Part shown: in pieces, positions 44,051-54,029 of the stretch
Numbering within the stretch: position 1 is the first letter of the stretch
Layout of the letters: each line of letters begins with the position of its first letter
NCBI GenBank assembly: GCA_016719565.1
Contig: JADJYU010000008.1
Location: 205,965-269,964, forward strand
DNA length: 64,000 bases
Source: Ignavibacteria bacterium
Lineage (GTDB): Bacteria; Bacteroidota; Ignavibacteria; Tepidaquicellales; Tepidaquicellaceae
Reading direction: 5' to 3'
Program-made: the position numbers and the translations under genes
Notes under the pieces: model-generated
Told to the model about the DNA's origin: nothing
Seen by the model: only the letters and a program-made list of their open reading frames with translations
Databases searched by the model: none

Positions 44051-45178
44051 TTAAAAATCGTACTGATACACACGAAATGAAGTATTAAAATTTATCCAGT
44101 TAATTCCGGAATTGGTTGTCTTAAAAAATGAAGTACCGGTATTATCGGTATTACCCATAATGTATCCGGTATTTTGATCCGGAAAATCAACAGAACGTAA
44201 AGCCTCAAAGGTACCCGAAGGTGATTTCTGAGTCCAGAAATTTCCATGATCCGTGGATTTAAAAATTGTCCCGTAAGTCCCGGCCAAAAGTCCTGTACCA
44301 TTATCTTGAAAGAAAACTGATTTAAATGCAAAGCCCTGACTGCTTATAGTGTTATCTATAAACCAGTTTACACCGCTGTTGGTGGTCTTTAGAAATGCAT
44401 TTTCATTTCCGGCTATATAACCGGTTGATGAGTTGGTAAAAAATATTTCATTAAATGTATATGTCCCCGGAGCAAAAACATTTATCCATGTATTCCCGCC
44501 ATTTGAAGTTCGCCTGATACTTTTAGATCCGTTGCTGCTCCCGCCTACAATGAATCCTGTATTATCATTTATAAAACTAATTGAGTTAATGTAAGTACTA
44601 AGGTTCAGTGCTGTCCAGTTGATGCCGCCGTTTGTAGTTCTTAGTATGATTTCATTACCGCCGATAAATCCATTCTGGGAATTGATAAAATACGCAGTGT
44701 TTAGTTTAATAGTAGTCCCTGAGTTTAGCTCTATCCAGTTATTACCGGCGTCCGTTGTTTTAAATATCTTTCCATTGCTTCCGGTTATATATCCTGAGTT
44801 TGAATCATAAAAATAAACTGAACTAAGATCTTCATTTGTACCTATAGATAATCTTTCCCAGTCCAGACCGGTATTAACTGATTTAATAATAAAGCCGTCT
44901 GATCCTACTGCGAAAATATTATTCTCATTAGTATAAGCAACTGAATTTATGCCATTAGTAAAATTAGAGTTATACAAGCTCCAGTTTTCCCCTGCATCAG
45001 TTGATCTTAAAATTGTTCCCCAGTATCCCGCTGCTATGACTGTTTGCGCATTAACAAAAATTATTGAATTCAGTGAATTTCCCTGCGGCAGGGGGTTTTG
45101 CCAAAACCATCCGTTTTGAGAATAGGATATTGACTGAAAACTAATGCATAGAATTAATGTAATTATTATTCTTATCAT
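44051..45178 (-). pseudogene. Ycf48-like paralogue B, N-terminal half
   Basis: Begins at the ATG 45178 with the same signal peptide as its paralogues (MIRIIITLILCISFQSISYSQ) and runs through about eight blades. It then ends at TAA right after VYQYDF. In paralogues A and C the corresponding point reads on as FDFLN.NTGYA. Adding one T to the T run at about 44051-44056 restores the frame into the downstream half. This is either a real frameshift or a homopolymer sequencing error. Apart from this point the gene appears intact, with no other stops. Confidence 0.8.
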
Positions 45179-45224
45179 TTAATTAACTTTTATAAATTTT
45201 AACTTGAAACTCGTAACTTGAAAC

Positions 45225-47378
45225 TTACTTCAAAAGCACCATTTTTTTGGTTTGTGTAAAATCATTTACAGAAAGTTTATAAAAATATATGCCGCTTGCA
45301 AGATTGTAACCGTCGAAGTTAACCTCATAACTTCCGGTTTTTTGGTTTTCATTTACTAATACGGCAACTGTTTTTCCCGTTAAATCATAAACCTTCAAAT
45401 TTATAAATCCATTTTCAGCCAACGAATATCTGATAACTGTAGATGGATTAAATGGGTTTGGATAATTTTGCTCTAAAATAAAACCGGAAGGAATTTCTGA
45501 AGAAATATTTTCTAAGCTAACTGTACCGCCGGTTGTTGTCTTAAGTATCATTCCTCCGGCTCCAATAATATATCCTGTATTATTATCCGTAAAATCTAAG
45601 TCATTTACCGGCCTGTCAAGATTCAAAAACTCATTCCAGCTTTCTCCCTGATCAGTAGATTTTAAAACTTTGTTATATAGTCCTAAAACGTAGCCGGTAT
45701 TGATATTAAAAAATTTAAAACCTAAACCGACCTGACCGGAGACATTTAAATCTAAAACCTGACGCCAGCTTAAACCCCCGTCTGAGGTCTTATAAATATA
45801 GTTATTCCTTTGATTTAACGAATACATATAGTATGTAGCTATAAATCCGATATTCTCATCAAGGAAATATAATGAACCTAAATTTGGAGTAATCGTATCA
45901 AAATCCATTTTTCTTACAAAATTCCAGTTAACTCCGGTATTTGTAGTTTTATATAAATTATCTGCGGTACCGTTGGTTAAAACATATCCGATATCATGAG
46001 AAGGAAACTGAAAATAAGTTACATATTCAGGCTGAAATGAGTAAGATGACCAGGAGATACCGCCGTCAGTAGTTTTATTCAGATCGTGTTCTGAAAAATA
46101 TGTTTTACCTATAAAGCCTGTGTATGCATCAACGAATTGAAATAATCCTATTGAATCGATAGGTGTATTAAGTAAATTCCAGTTAAGACCTCCGTTTTGT
46201 GTTTTAATAAATTCAAAGCGACCGGATACAGCATAACCCGTAATTTCATTTAAGAAATCAAACCGTTTCATACCAAATGAAGTATTAAAATTTACCCAGT
46301 TTAATCCGGCATTGGTTGTCTTTAAAATTGAAGAACCGGTATTATCGGAATTACCCAATATATAGCCGGTATTTTGATCCGGAAAATCAGCAGAACGAAA
46401 ACCCTCTAAGGTACCCGAAGGTGATTTCTGAGTCCAGAAATTTCCATGATCCGTGGATTTAAAAATTGTCCCGTAAGTCCCAACCAAAAGTCCTGTACCA
46501 TTATTTTGAAAGAAAACAGAACTCAATGCAAAGCCCTGACTGCTTATAGTGTTATCTATAAACCAGTTTACGCCGCTGTTTGTGGTCTTTAGAAATGCAT
46601 TTTCATTTCCGGCTATAAAACCGGTTGAAGAGTTGGTAAAAAATATTTCATTAAATGTATATGTCCCCGGAGCAAAAACATTTATCCATGTATTTCCGCC
46701 ATTTGAAGTGCGCCTGATGCTTTTTATTCCGTTGCTGCTCGCGCCAACGAGGAATCCTGTATTATTATTTATAAAACTTATTGAATTAATGTAAGTACTG
46801 AGGTTCAATGCAGTCCAGTTGATGCCGCCGTTTGTAGTTCTGAGTAAAATATCATTACCGCCGATAAATCCATTTTGGGAATTGATAAAATACGCGGCGT
46901 TTAGTTTAATAGTCGTCCCTGAGTTCAGCTCTGACCAGTTATTACCCCCGTCCGATGTTTTAAATATCTTTCCATTGCTTCCGGTTATATATCCTGAGTT
47001 TGAATCATAAAAATAAACTGAACTAAGATCTTCATTTGTACCTATAGATAATCTTTCCCAGTCCAGACCGGTATTAACTGATTTAATTATAAATCCGTCT
47101 GACCCTACAGCGAAAATATTATTTTCATCATAATAAGCAACTGAATGTATGTCATTAGTGAAATTAGAGTTATACAAACTCCAGACTTCACCTGCATCAG
47201 TTGACCTTAATATTGCTCCTATGTTTCCTGCTGCTATGCCTGTTTGCGCATTAACAAATATTACAGAATTCAGTGAACTTCCATGCGGCTGAGGGTTTAG
47301 CCAAAACCATCCGTTTTGAGAATAGGAAATTGACTGAAAACCAATGCACAGAATTAATGTAATTATTAATCTTATCAT
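45225..47378 (-). CDS. T9SS-exported Ycf48-like protein, paralogue C
   Basis: A 717-residue product from the ATG at 47378 (MIRLIITLILCIGFQSISYSQ). It has the same layout as paralogue A: about fourteen blades and a sorting domain with ILEQNYPNPFNPSTVIRYSL. The N-terminal third and the C-terminal ~110 residues are nearly identical among the three copies, while the middle (about residues 380-600) differs more and carries small length changes. The intergenic DNA up to paralogue B (45179-45224) is also shared. Duplication followed by divergence of the middle blades suggests a change of binding specificity. Confidence 0.87.
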   Translation of the reverse strand: MIRLIITLILCIGFQSISYSQNGWFWLNPQPHGSSLNSVIFVNAQTGIAAGNIGAILRSTDAGEVWSLYNSNFTNDIHSVAYYDENNIFAVGSDGFIIKSVNTGLDWERLSIGTNEDLSSVYFYDSNSGYITGSNGKIFKTSDGGNNWSELNSGTTIKLNAAYFINSQNGFIGGNDILLRTTNGGINWTALNLSTYINSISFINNNTGFLVGASSNGIKSIRRTSNGGNTWINVFAPGTYTFNEIFFTNSSTGFIAGNENAFLKTTNSGVNWFIDNTISSQGFALSSVFFQNNGTGLLVGTYGTIFKSTDHGNFWTQKSPSGTLEGFRSADFPDQNTGYILGNSDNTGSSILKTTNAGLNWVNFNTSFGMKRFDFLNEITGYAVSGRFEFIKTQNGGLNWNLLNTPIDSIGLFQFVDAYTGFIGKTYFSEHDLNKTTDGGISWSSYSFQPEYVTYFQFPSHDIGYVLTNGTADNLYKTTNTGVNWNFVRKMDFDTITPNLGSLYFLDENIGFIATYYMYSLNQRNNYIYKTSDGGLSWRQVLDLNVSGQVGLGFKFFNINTGYVLGLYNKVLKSTDQGESWNEFLNLDRPVNDLDFTDNNTGYIIGAGGMILKTTTGGTVSLENISSEIPSGFILEQNYPNPFNPSTVIRYSLAENGFINLKVYDLTGKTVAVLVNENQKTGSYEVNFDGYNLASGIYFYKLSVNDFTQTKKMVLLK

Positions 47379-47462
47379 TGAATTAACTTTTATAAATTTT
47401 AACTTGAAACTCGTAACTTGAAACTTATTTAACCCAAGCTGGAGCACTGATGGAATGGAAAA

Positions 47463-47717
47463 TTATTCTTCCGGTTCTTCAGGCAGATTATTCAGATTCC
47501 TTATGTATCTTTCCGGATTATGTTCCTGTCCGTGTTTCATAACCATAAATGTTTCAAGTGCAATGCACTGTCCAATCAATTGTTTTGCTTCAAACTCTGA
47601 ATAACCTTGTTCTTTAAGTCTTTTCATTGCCTCTGCAGTTTCAGGCGGATCATTTGCTTTAATTTGATTGTCAACGACTTCGAAGAATGCATCTCTTAGT
47701 CTTATATTAGGTTTCAT
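47463..47717 (-). CDS. Small conserved helical protein of unknown function
   Basis: An 84-residue cytoplasmic protein. Characteristic strips are NDPPETAEAMKRLKEQGYSEFEAKQLIG (about residues 22-49) and HNPERYIRNLNNLPE near the C-terminus. Similar small proteins with an N-D-P-P-E-T strip and a GxSExEAxxLI helix occur in many bacteria, and I know of no assigned function. It is the only non-exported gene between the cargo genes on this strand. Whether it is co-transcribed with its neighbours is not clear; it lies 85 bp upstream of the paralogue C start. Confidence 0.7.
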   Translation of the reverse strand: MKPNIRLRDAFFEVVDNQIKANDPPETAEAMKRLKEQGYSEFEAKQLIGQCIALETFMVMKHGQEHNPERYIRNLNNLPEEPEE

Positions 47718-47745
47718 GTTTATTTAAATAAATTAATAATTAGTA

Positions 47746-50154
47746 TTATTTTATAAGAAGCATTTTCCGCGAGGCAGTAAATTCCGCCGTTTTTAATGTG
47801 TAAAAATAAATCCCGCTCGGGAGATCTGATGCATTAACGTTAACTGTATAATATCCCGCTGTCTTAAATTCATTTATTATGTTAGAGACTTCTCTTCCCG
47901 AAATATCATGGAGCGTTAAATTTACTCTTCCGTCAGAAGACAGCGCATAGTCAATCTTCGTAACGGGATTAAACGGATTCGGATAATTTTGTGATAATGA
48001 ATATTGCTCCGGAATTCCTACTTCGACTTCATTGGACAAATGGAAATATTCAAAATTTCCGCTGAAGTCTATTTGCTTTAATCTGTATTTATATTTCCCT
48101 GAACTTACTTTTTCGCTAAAAGAGTAAGCTTTTATTTCGCCGGAATTTCCGTTACCTGCTATGCTTCCGGTCTTTGACCAATTCTCACTTACAGCTGACT
48201 CATTATTTACAATAGACCTTTCTATATCAAAACCTGAATTGTTTACTTCGCTTGTCGTAGTCCAGTTCAATGTAACTTTATCCTGAAATACATTTGAAGT
48301 AAAGCCCGACAATTCGACAGGTATCGGACCGTCAATATGAAAATTCCGGATATTTGAGATCAGGAAATTATTAGAAGAGATCTTTACTTTTACCCTCCAG
48401 AAATATGTTGTATACATACTGAATCCGCCGGCTGTTTTAAATGTATCTGTTAATGAAGAATCATTAATAACAAAATAACTTAAGTTAGGATCGTCAGATA
48501 CCTGCAATACATAATTCACCGCGCTGTCAATTTTATGCCAGGAAAAATCTATAGAAGTAGAAAGAGTAAGATAATTTTCCGGCGGAGTAATTAAAATTGT
48601 GTGTGTTGTAAACTTCCATACCGGGGAAAAAGCAAAGTACTCCGAATCATTTTTCGCAGACACTTTCCAGTAATACCTGATTCCTATATCTAATCCTGAA
48701 ACCGTTTTGAAAGTATCCGTGACGTTTGAGTCAATTAAAATAGTATTAATGAAATTCAGATCTTTGGCAACCTGCAGCTTATAGGATACAGCTGAGTCTT
48801 TACTCTGCCATGTAAAGTTAAAGGATAGCGGGACAGATAAGGCGTTGTTTGGCGGACTAATCAGTATTACTTCCGGAAACGAAGCTGTATGAAAATTCCA
48901 TACAGCCGAACTGATAAAAAATGCAGAATCATTTTCAGGTGTTACTTTCCAGTAATAGGTTGTATTGGGTTGTAAATTACCAACTGTTTTGAAAGTATCT
49001 GTAACTGCCGAATCGACAAAAGCAATATTGTTAAAGTTTTGGTCAGATGCGATCTCAAGTTTATAAGTTGTATTGGAACCGGGATCAAAACTAGTTTTAA
49101 CTTCATCTGTTATTTCTGTTTCATCATTAACAATATTATCAAAATTTTCATAAGTTACGCTGACGGATCTGAGAGTTGTTATCTGTCCTCCTTTATACCA
49201 GGAGAATACTGCAGGGACCGGTACAGACGCCGCTGAGTTTGGAGGATTATTTAAAACTGTTTGCGCAGGGACAACTCTAAAATTCCGTATACCGGAATAT
49301 GTAAAATACGCTGTATCATTTTTTCCGGAAACTTTCCAGTAATATGTTGTATAAGGACTAACATTACTAATAGTTTTAATAGTGTCTGTTAAAGCAGAGT
49401 CAATAAAAATTATATTATTAAAATTAATATCAGTTGAGACCTGCAGCTTATATGATACTGCGTCAGGTACTTTACGCCACGAAAAGTTAATATTCTTCAG
49501 AGCTGTAGTAGAATTATTCAGCGGATTGATTAACGAAATTCCTGCATTGGCAGTAGTATCTATTATTAAATGAGTATCCGGTGTTGTGATATCTCCCGCG
49601 AAAGTTCCAATGTAAGCAAATATTTTTGTAGCATATAAAACTACAGGAGGGTTCCTCCACTGAATGTTTAACGGCGCAGGGTTTAATGATCCGGTTTTGC
49701 TTAATATTCTCATCCTGACAATTTTCGTTCCGGGAAATCCGATATCCGGCAGGAAGTAACCATTGCCCGAGCCTATAATGCTGTTTGCAGCTAACCGCAA
49801 AACGGCTGCCGGAGGATTTGAAGCTATTGCCATAGATGGATTTCTTGGCTGCATATCCGGAGGCAGATCAGAACCGATTATTCTGTAAGTCGCCACATTT
49901 GTGTCTGCAAAATTACCCGGAATGATCCCGCTGTTAAATTCCAGAAAATACTGAGCCGCAGAATATTCAAATATAACAGGAGCGTTGGTGCGCTCCATAT
50001 AAATATCAAATTCAATTGCATCATTTGGAAAGTTTATGCTTACAAACTCAAAGTTCATCGCTCTTAAATTGTATGTCGGAACCTGCGCTGTACTTACATT
50101 GATGACAAATAAAAAAGATACTGCGAAGATGAAAAACCTGTAAAGTGTTTTCAT
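47746..50154 (-). CDS. T9SS-exported multi-domain protein with FnIII-like domains
   Basis: An 802-residue product from the ATG at 50154 (signal peptide MKTLYRFFIFAVSFLFVINVSTA, ~23 residues). The longer frame from 50244 adds 30 residues without purpose. Residues ~25-200 form an N-terminal beta domain (MNFEFVSINFPNDAIEFDIY) seen in other FCB cargo. About five Ig/FnIII-like domains follow, each with the strip YKLQVSxDxNFxNIxFIDSxLTDTFKT and TTYYWKVxxKND. A further domain reads PVELSGFTSNVF and LNWTTTSEVNNSGFDIERS. The type A sorting domain closes it (LSQNYPNPFNPVTKIDYAL, GIYFYTLKTAEF). It is probably a surface adhesin or structural protein. Confidence 0.85.
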   Translation of the reverse strand: MKTLYRFFIFAVSFLFVINVSTAQVPTYNLRAMNFEFVSINFPNDAIEFDIYMERTNAPVIFEYSAAQYFLEFNSGIIPGNFADTNVATYRIIGSDLPPDMQPRNPSMAIASNPPAAVLRLAANSIIGSGNGYFLPDIGFPGTKIVRMRILSKTGSLNPAPLNIQWRNPPVVLYATKIFAYIGTFAGDITTPDTHLIIDTTANAGISLINPLNNSTTALKNINFSWRKVPDAVSYKLQVSTDINFNNIIFIDSALTDTIKTISNVSPYTTYYWKVSGKNDTAYFTYSGIRNFRVVPAQTVLNNPPNSAASVPVPAVFSWYKGGQITTLRSVSVTYENFDNIVNDETEITDEVKTSFDPGSNTTYKLEIASDQNFNNIAFVDSAVTDTFKTVGNLQPNTTYYWKVTPENDSAFFISSAVWNFHTASFPEVILISPPNNALSVPLSFNFTWQSKDSAVSYKLQVAKDLNFINTILIDSNVTDTFKTVSGLDIGIRYYWKVSAKNDSEYFAFSPVWKFTTHTILITPPENYLTLSTSIDFSWHKIDSAVNYVLQVSDDPNLSYFVINDSSLTDTFKTAGGFSMYTTYFWRVKVKISSNNFLISNIRNFHIDGPIPVELSGFTSNVFQDKVTLNWTTTSEVNNSGFDIERSIVNNESAVSENWSKTGSIAGNGNSGEIKAYSFSEKVSSGKYKYRLKQIDFSGNFEYFHLSNEVEVGIPEQYSLSQNYPNPFNPVTKIDYALSSDGRVNLTLHDISGREVSNIINEFKTAGYYTVNVNASDLPSGIYFYTLKTAEFTASRKMLLIK

Positions 50155-50625
50155 AATAACTTGGGAATGGTTTATTAAAGCTATAAAGTTTTTAAAATAT
50201 ATTAATGTCCTGACGGCAGCAGAGAATTTCAAAACCGGTTTCATACTATCTTCACATTTATTATAACTTAATCAAAATGAAATAAAGAAACAATTTCACC
50301 CGAAGCTGTTTTACTGTTCATCCTGCAGCGACAGATAGCATACTCGACCGCCTTCGCTGTGGTTGCTCTATTCACTAACGACGATAGAAATTGGAAGTAT
50401 GGAAGCGAGAGGATTATTAGCATTTATTTATTACGCAGGCTGAAGCCTGCGGCTACTTCTTATTTTATTTCAGGAATTATTTTCCCCTCCTTGCAAAGGA
50501 GGGGGTTAGGGGGTGGTTCCCAGCCGTCGTTTGATACTCCATCCACCAACGACAGACAGCAATCCTTATACAAAAGTAGCTAATTAATTTACCTTACACG
50601 ACTTTTTAAAAATATAATTTACAAA
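50155..50625. other. Noncoding region with several GC-rich palindromes
   Basis: 470 bp without a supported gene. It has the inverted repeat CCCCTCCTT-GC-AAAGGAGGGG near 50484-50505, followed by GGTTAGGGGGTGGTT. GCAGGCTGAAGCCTGC lies at about 50435-50450, and the repeat shared with 38891 at 50441-50458. These are compact, GC-richer modules of the REP type. Confidence 0.55.
50484..50505. repeat. GC-rich palindrome
   Basis: CCCCTCCTT, GC, AAAGGAGGGG with a trailing G/T-rich tail. Similar sequences are found dispersed between genes in many Bacteroidota. Confidence 0.6.
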
Positions 50626-53049
50626 CTATTTCACTAACGCCATCCGCTTCGTCTGTACAAACTCACTCGTCTCAAGCCGGTAAAAGTATATCCCGCTCGC
50701 AAATCCGCTGCCGTCAAACTCCGCTTCGTAACTTCCCGCTTCCTGATTCCCGTTCAGCAGTTCGGCAACTTCATTCCCAAGCACATCAAATACTTTTAGC
50801 GAAACCAATCCTTTAACGGGTATCTGATACTGTATGACTGTATTCGGATTAAATGGATTCGGGAAATTCTGCGAAAGTTTGTATTCCGCCGGAACTGAAG
50901 AACTAATCAGACTTACCGAAGTCGGTACGTCTTTATAATTAACTACTCTGAAATTGTCAAAATAAAATCCGTCTCCCGGTACGCCGCCGTCAGTGAAATG
51001 CGTAAACCGGATCCTGATCATCCTGCCGATATACGGATTCAGATTGATCTGCTCGCTGCGCCAGTGCTTTATGTCCGTGTATGACGGCTGCCCGGAAACT
51101 GTCCTTGTATGCCTTCCCGCCAGACTTGTCCACGTACTTCCGAAATTTGTACTGACCTGTATTCTTGAATAATCAAATGTCTCTTCCTCAGCCCACTTAG
51201 CTGTGAATTCAATTCTCGGATTGTTGGTGTTTATGAGATTAATGGTGTCGGATAATGTGAAAGTATTGTTAGTTGTATTCTTTGAATTACCATAACGCGA
51301 GTCTGCAAAATTTTTATTGCCTGAAACGGGATCTATAAATGTCGTATCCCACGCTGTGCCTGTTCCGGCTGTGATCCAGCGAGACCTGCCGTTTTCCGCG
51401 TTATCGGAAAATAAAACTTCTGTCTTTCCGACTGTGATCTTTATTGTATCAAGCGACGTTACTACGCCTTCCTGTTTTACAGATACGAAAAATTTCATTT
51501 CATCCATATAATCCGCATCCGAAGTAAGTCTGAACTTTACGGGATTCAGTGTATTGGTTTTTGACTGTCCTGAAGGAATACTGTCATAATTTATAATTGT
51601 GTTTAATGCCGTAACATCGGGATAGTCTGTCGTTACCTCTATTGACACATTCTTAGCGGTTTGGGAAAGTCCGCGGTTTCTTAATCCAATCTCAAGAAGC
51701 AGAGTATCATTCTTCTGAACATATCCGTTCCCAAGTACAGTATAATTTCTGAAGTCCGTAAATGCGCCCGCGACCCATGAAAGATATTTTAGTGCATATA
51801 CATTTTCCGAAGCGACGGGAATTATCTGCGACTGATTATTCCAGAAACCTGTACCTCCTACTTCGGGAGTCCATGCGTATGTTCCCGTCGAATGAAGATA
51901 ATCCCTCGTAGTTCCGCTGGAATAATAGTCGAGCATTTCAAACACGGTTCCGTATGTGTAATTATTTGACGCTGCAAAGTCCGAAGAGAATTCAGAATAT
52001 ACTTCATACCTTACTGCAGTGTCATTGTATCCGTAAGGATTCAGATATCTTCCCGCTACGGAATGCATAGAGAAAGCGATCTTCGGTCTGATCTGCTGTG
52101 TGAAATTTATTACCGCCTGAGTCTCGGGTTCGGAGCCCGCCGAAGATCCTCTGTAAGTTTCCGAACACGGATCATTACTCGAGCCGCTGTTAACTCCCCA
52201 GCCGTAGGGATAATTTCTGTTTAGATCGACTCCGAAACATGAACCGCCGTTATTCTTTCTGTTCTTCCTCCAGCTGCCGCCGCCGTTCGGATTTGTAGTC
52301 TGATTGTAAACATATCCGTCAGGATTTACAACCGGCACAAAAAATATTTCGCGGTTATTTAAAAGGTATGTTACTTCCGGATTTGTTCCGTAATTTTCAA
52401 GAAGGTAATACATAAAATACATGGTCGAAGCCATTGCCTGCGGTTCGCGTGCGTGATGAAGCGCATCGAAATATACAGCCGGCTCAGTTGCGGATTCATT
52501 CACACCGGGATTGTCAGAAATTTTTACAGCCCAGATCTCGCGGTTCTCAACTGATAAACCCAGTATCTGTTTTGATGAAATGAGATTCGGATAAACAAGC
52601 CTCATCGAGTCGAGCTTCTGTACCACTTCATTGAATGTATAAAATCCCCCCATGCTCCCGAAAGAGAATCCGCTTACGTTATCTTTTGCAAGCGTTTCAA
52701 AACTTTTCTGTAGTTCAAATAGTGACGGACTTTTTATGTCAGTAAATTGCCTGCCCATATCACTTACTGTAATGTCATATCTCAGACCTGTAGATTTTAA
52801 TCTTTCCAGTTCAGCGTAATTTATCACAAGCGTGATACCTTCGGAAATATTTCCGTGATAATGTTCGACGGTTATGTCATTTCTTTGCAGGAGATCTATA
52901 TCGCCTGCAGATGTGATCTTAATATTTACTTCGCAGTAAGTTTCCAGCGGATTGACGTCCCTGTTCACGTGAGCGTCATTCTCAAATTCCGCTGACATAA
53001 GAATTACTGCCATAATAAAAAACGTAACCGGTATTATAATGTATTTCAT
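50626..53049 (-). CDS. T9SS-exported M14-family zinc carboxypeptidase
   Basis: An 807-residue secreted protease. After the signal peptide (~20 residues) and a propeptide-like N-terminal part (~30-130), the M14 domain spans about 135-430. HHAREP holds the zinc ligands His199 and Glu202, and FSMHSVAG near residue 325 holds the third His. TPEVGG near 395 gives the catalytic Glu. VVNPDGYVYN and NRNYPYGWG contain the substrate-binding Asn-Arg strip. A CARDB-like domain and an FN/MAM-like domain with DGFYFDNFRV come next. The sorting domain follows (LSQNFPNPFNPNTVIQYQI, GIYFYRLETSEF). It removes C-terminal residues from peptides outside the cell; carboxypeptidase T is the nearest well-known type. 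Confidence 0.92.
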   Translation of the reverse strand: MKYIIIPVTFFIMAVILMSAEFENDAHVNRDVNPLETYCEVNIKITSAGDIDLLQRNDITVEHYHGNISEGITLVINYAELERLKSTGLRYDITVSDMGRQFTDIKSPSLFELQKSFETLAKDNVSGFSFGSMGGFYTFNEVVQKLDSMRLVYPNLISSKQILGLSVENREIWAVKISDNPGVNESATEPAVYFDALHHAREPQAMASTMYFMYYLLENYGTNPEVTYLLNNREIFFVPVVNPDGYVYNQTTNPNGGGSWRKNRKNNGGSCFGVDLNRNYPYGWGVNSGSSNDPCSETYRGSSAGSEPETQAVINFTQQIRPKIAFSMHSVAGRYLNPYGYNDTAVRYEVYSEFSSDFAASNNYTYGTVFEMLDYYSSGTTRDYLHSTGTYAWTPEVGGTGFWNNQSQIIPVASENVYALKYLSWVAGAFTDFRNYTVLGNGYVQKNDTLLLEIGLRNRGLSQTAKNVSIEVTTDYPDVTALNTIINYDSIPSGQSKTNTLNPVKFRLTSDADYMDEMKFFVSVKQEGVVTSLDTIKITVGKTEVLFSDNAENGRSRWITAGTGTAWDTTFIDPVSGNKNFADSRYGNSKNTTNNTFTLSDTINLINTNNPRIEFTAKWAEEETFDYSRIQVSTNFGSTWTSLAGRHTRTVSGQPSYTDIKHWRSEQINLNPYIGRMIRIRFTHFTDGGVPGDGFYFDNFRVVNYKDVPTSVSLISSSVPAEYKLSQNFPNPFNPNTVIQYQIPVKGLVSLKVFDVLGNEVAELLNGNQEAGSYEAEFDGSGFASGIYFYRLETSEFVQTKRMALVK

Positions 53050-53130
53050 TTTAAAATTTATTTTCAGAACTTTTATAAAAATTTTACTCCATTAAAGTAA
53101 TAATATTCAAATCAACATTAAATTTATAAA

Positions 53131-53892
53131 ATGAACTTTGATCCTAAGAAAAGATTTTCAGACAGGGTGGAAAATTACGTGAAATACAGACCGCACTATC
53201 CTGAAGCGCTGCTTGAATTTATGAAAACAGAATGCGGACTGGATCAAGGCAGCGTCATCGCCGACGTCGGCTCCGGCACGGGCATTTCATCTGAATTATT
53301 TTTATACAACGGCAATAAAGTATATGCCGTCGAGCCCAACGATGAAATGAGATCCGCCGCGGAAAAGATCTTTTCAAATGATAAAAATTTTATAAGCGTC
53401 AATGCATCTGCGGAAGAAACAGGTCTTGAGAATAATTCCGTAGATTTCATTATCGCAGGTCAGGCGTTTCACTGGTTCGATCTTGGAAAAAGTAAATCAG
53501 AATTCAGGAGGATCCTGAAAAAAGACGGATACTTTTTTATTATCTGGAATTCGCGGATCTTCAGGGAAGGCTTTATGGATGATTACGATGACCTGTTGTT
53601 GATGAAATTCGGAACTGACTACGATAAAGTAAATCATGAGAATATAGATGAAGAAGTCATACGCGGCTTCTTTTCTCCGAATGAATTTTCCGTTCGTAAA
53701 TTTTATATCTTTCAGGAATTTGATTTCGAAGGTCTGAAAGGCCGGCTGCTGTCGAGTTCGTATGTTCCAAACGCAGATGACCCGGCAAGCGCAGAAATGC
53801 TGATAGCTCTTGAGAAATTGTTTGACCGTTATAATATCAACGGTAAAGTAAAAATGGAATATGATACTGTAGTTTATTTCGGAAGACTTTAG
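53131..53892 (+). CDS. Class I SAM-dependent methyltransferase
   Basis: A 253-residue cytoplasmic enzyme of the methyltransferase type-11 group. Motif I is VIADVGSGTGISSELF (about residues 40-55), the acidic strand-2 residue is in YAVEPNDEM, and the strand-4 region is VDFIIAGQAFHWFD. The final DxFIIWNSR-like strip and the AFHWF segment recall the yeast Crg1/trans-aconitate-like methyltransferases. The substrate is unknown. It divides two parts of the cargo cluster and reads in the opposite direction to most of it. A 9-bp perfect stem (TTACTTTCA/TGAAAGTAA, 53908-53936) follows its stop but lacks a T tract. Confidence 0.85.
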   Translation: MNFDPKKRFSDRVENYVKYRPHYPEALLEFMKTECGLDQGSVIADVGSGTGISSELFLYNGNKVYAVEPNDEMRSAAEKIFSNDKNFISVNASAEETGLENNSVDFIIAGQAFHWFDLGKSKSEFRRILKKDGYFFIIWNSRIFREGFMDDYDDLLLMKFGTDYDKVNHENIDEEVIRGFFSPNEFSVRKFYIFQEFDFEGLKGRLLSSSYVPNADDPASAEMLIALEKLFDRYNINGKVKMEYDTVVYFGRL

Positions 53893-54029
53893 TTCAAACT
53901 CAAATTATTACTTTCAATGATCTGAAATGAAAGTAAGATCACAATAAACTTGAAGACTACAATTAGTAAAAAATTAAGTTGTAAAAAGTATCAGAGTTTA
54001 TTTATTTTTGATTAAATAAATTAACTGTC

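Noticed and set aside
50359..50583. 74-codon open frame between cargo genes
   Set aside because: Its translation is mostly that of palindromic repeat modules (for example LKPAATSY, LQRRGLGGG), a known false-gene pattern.
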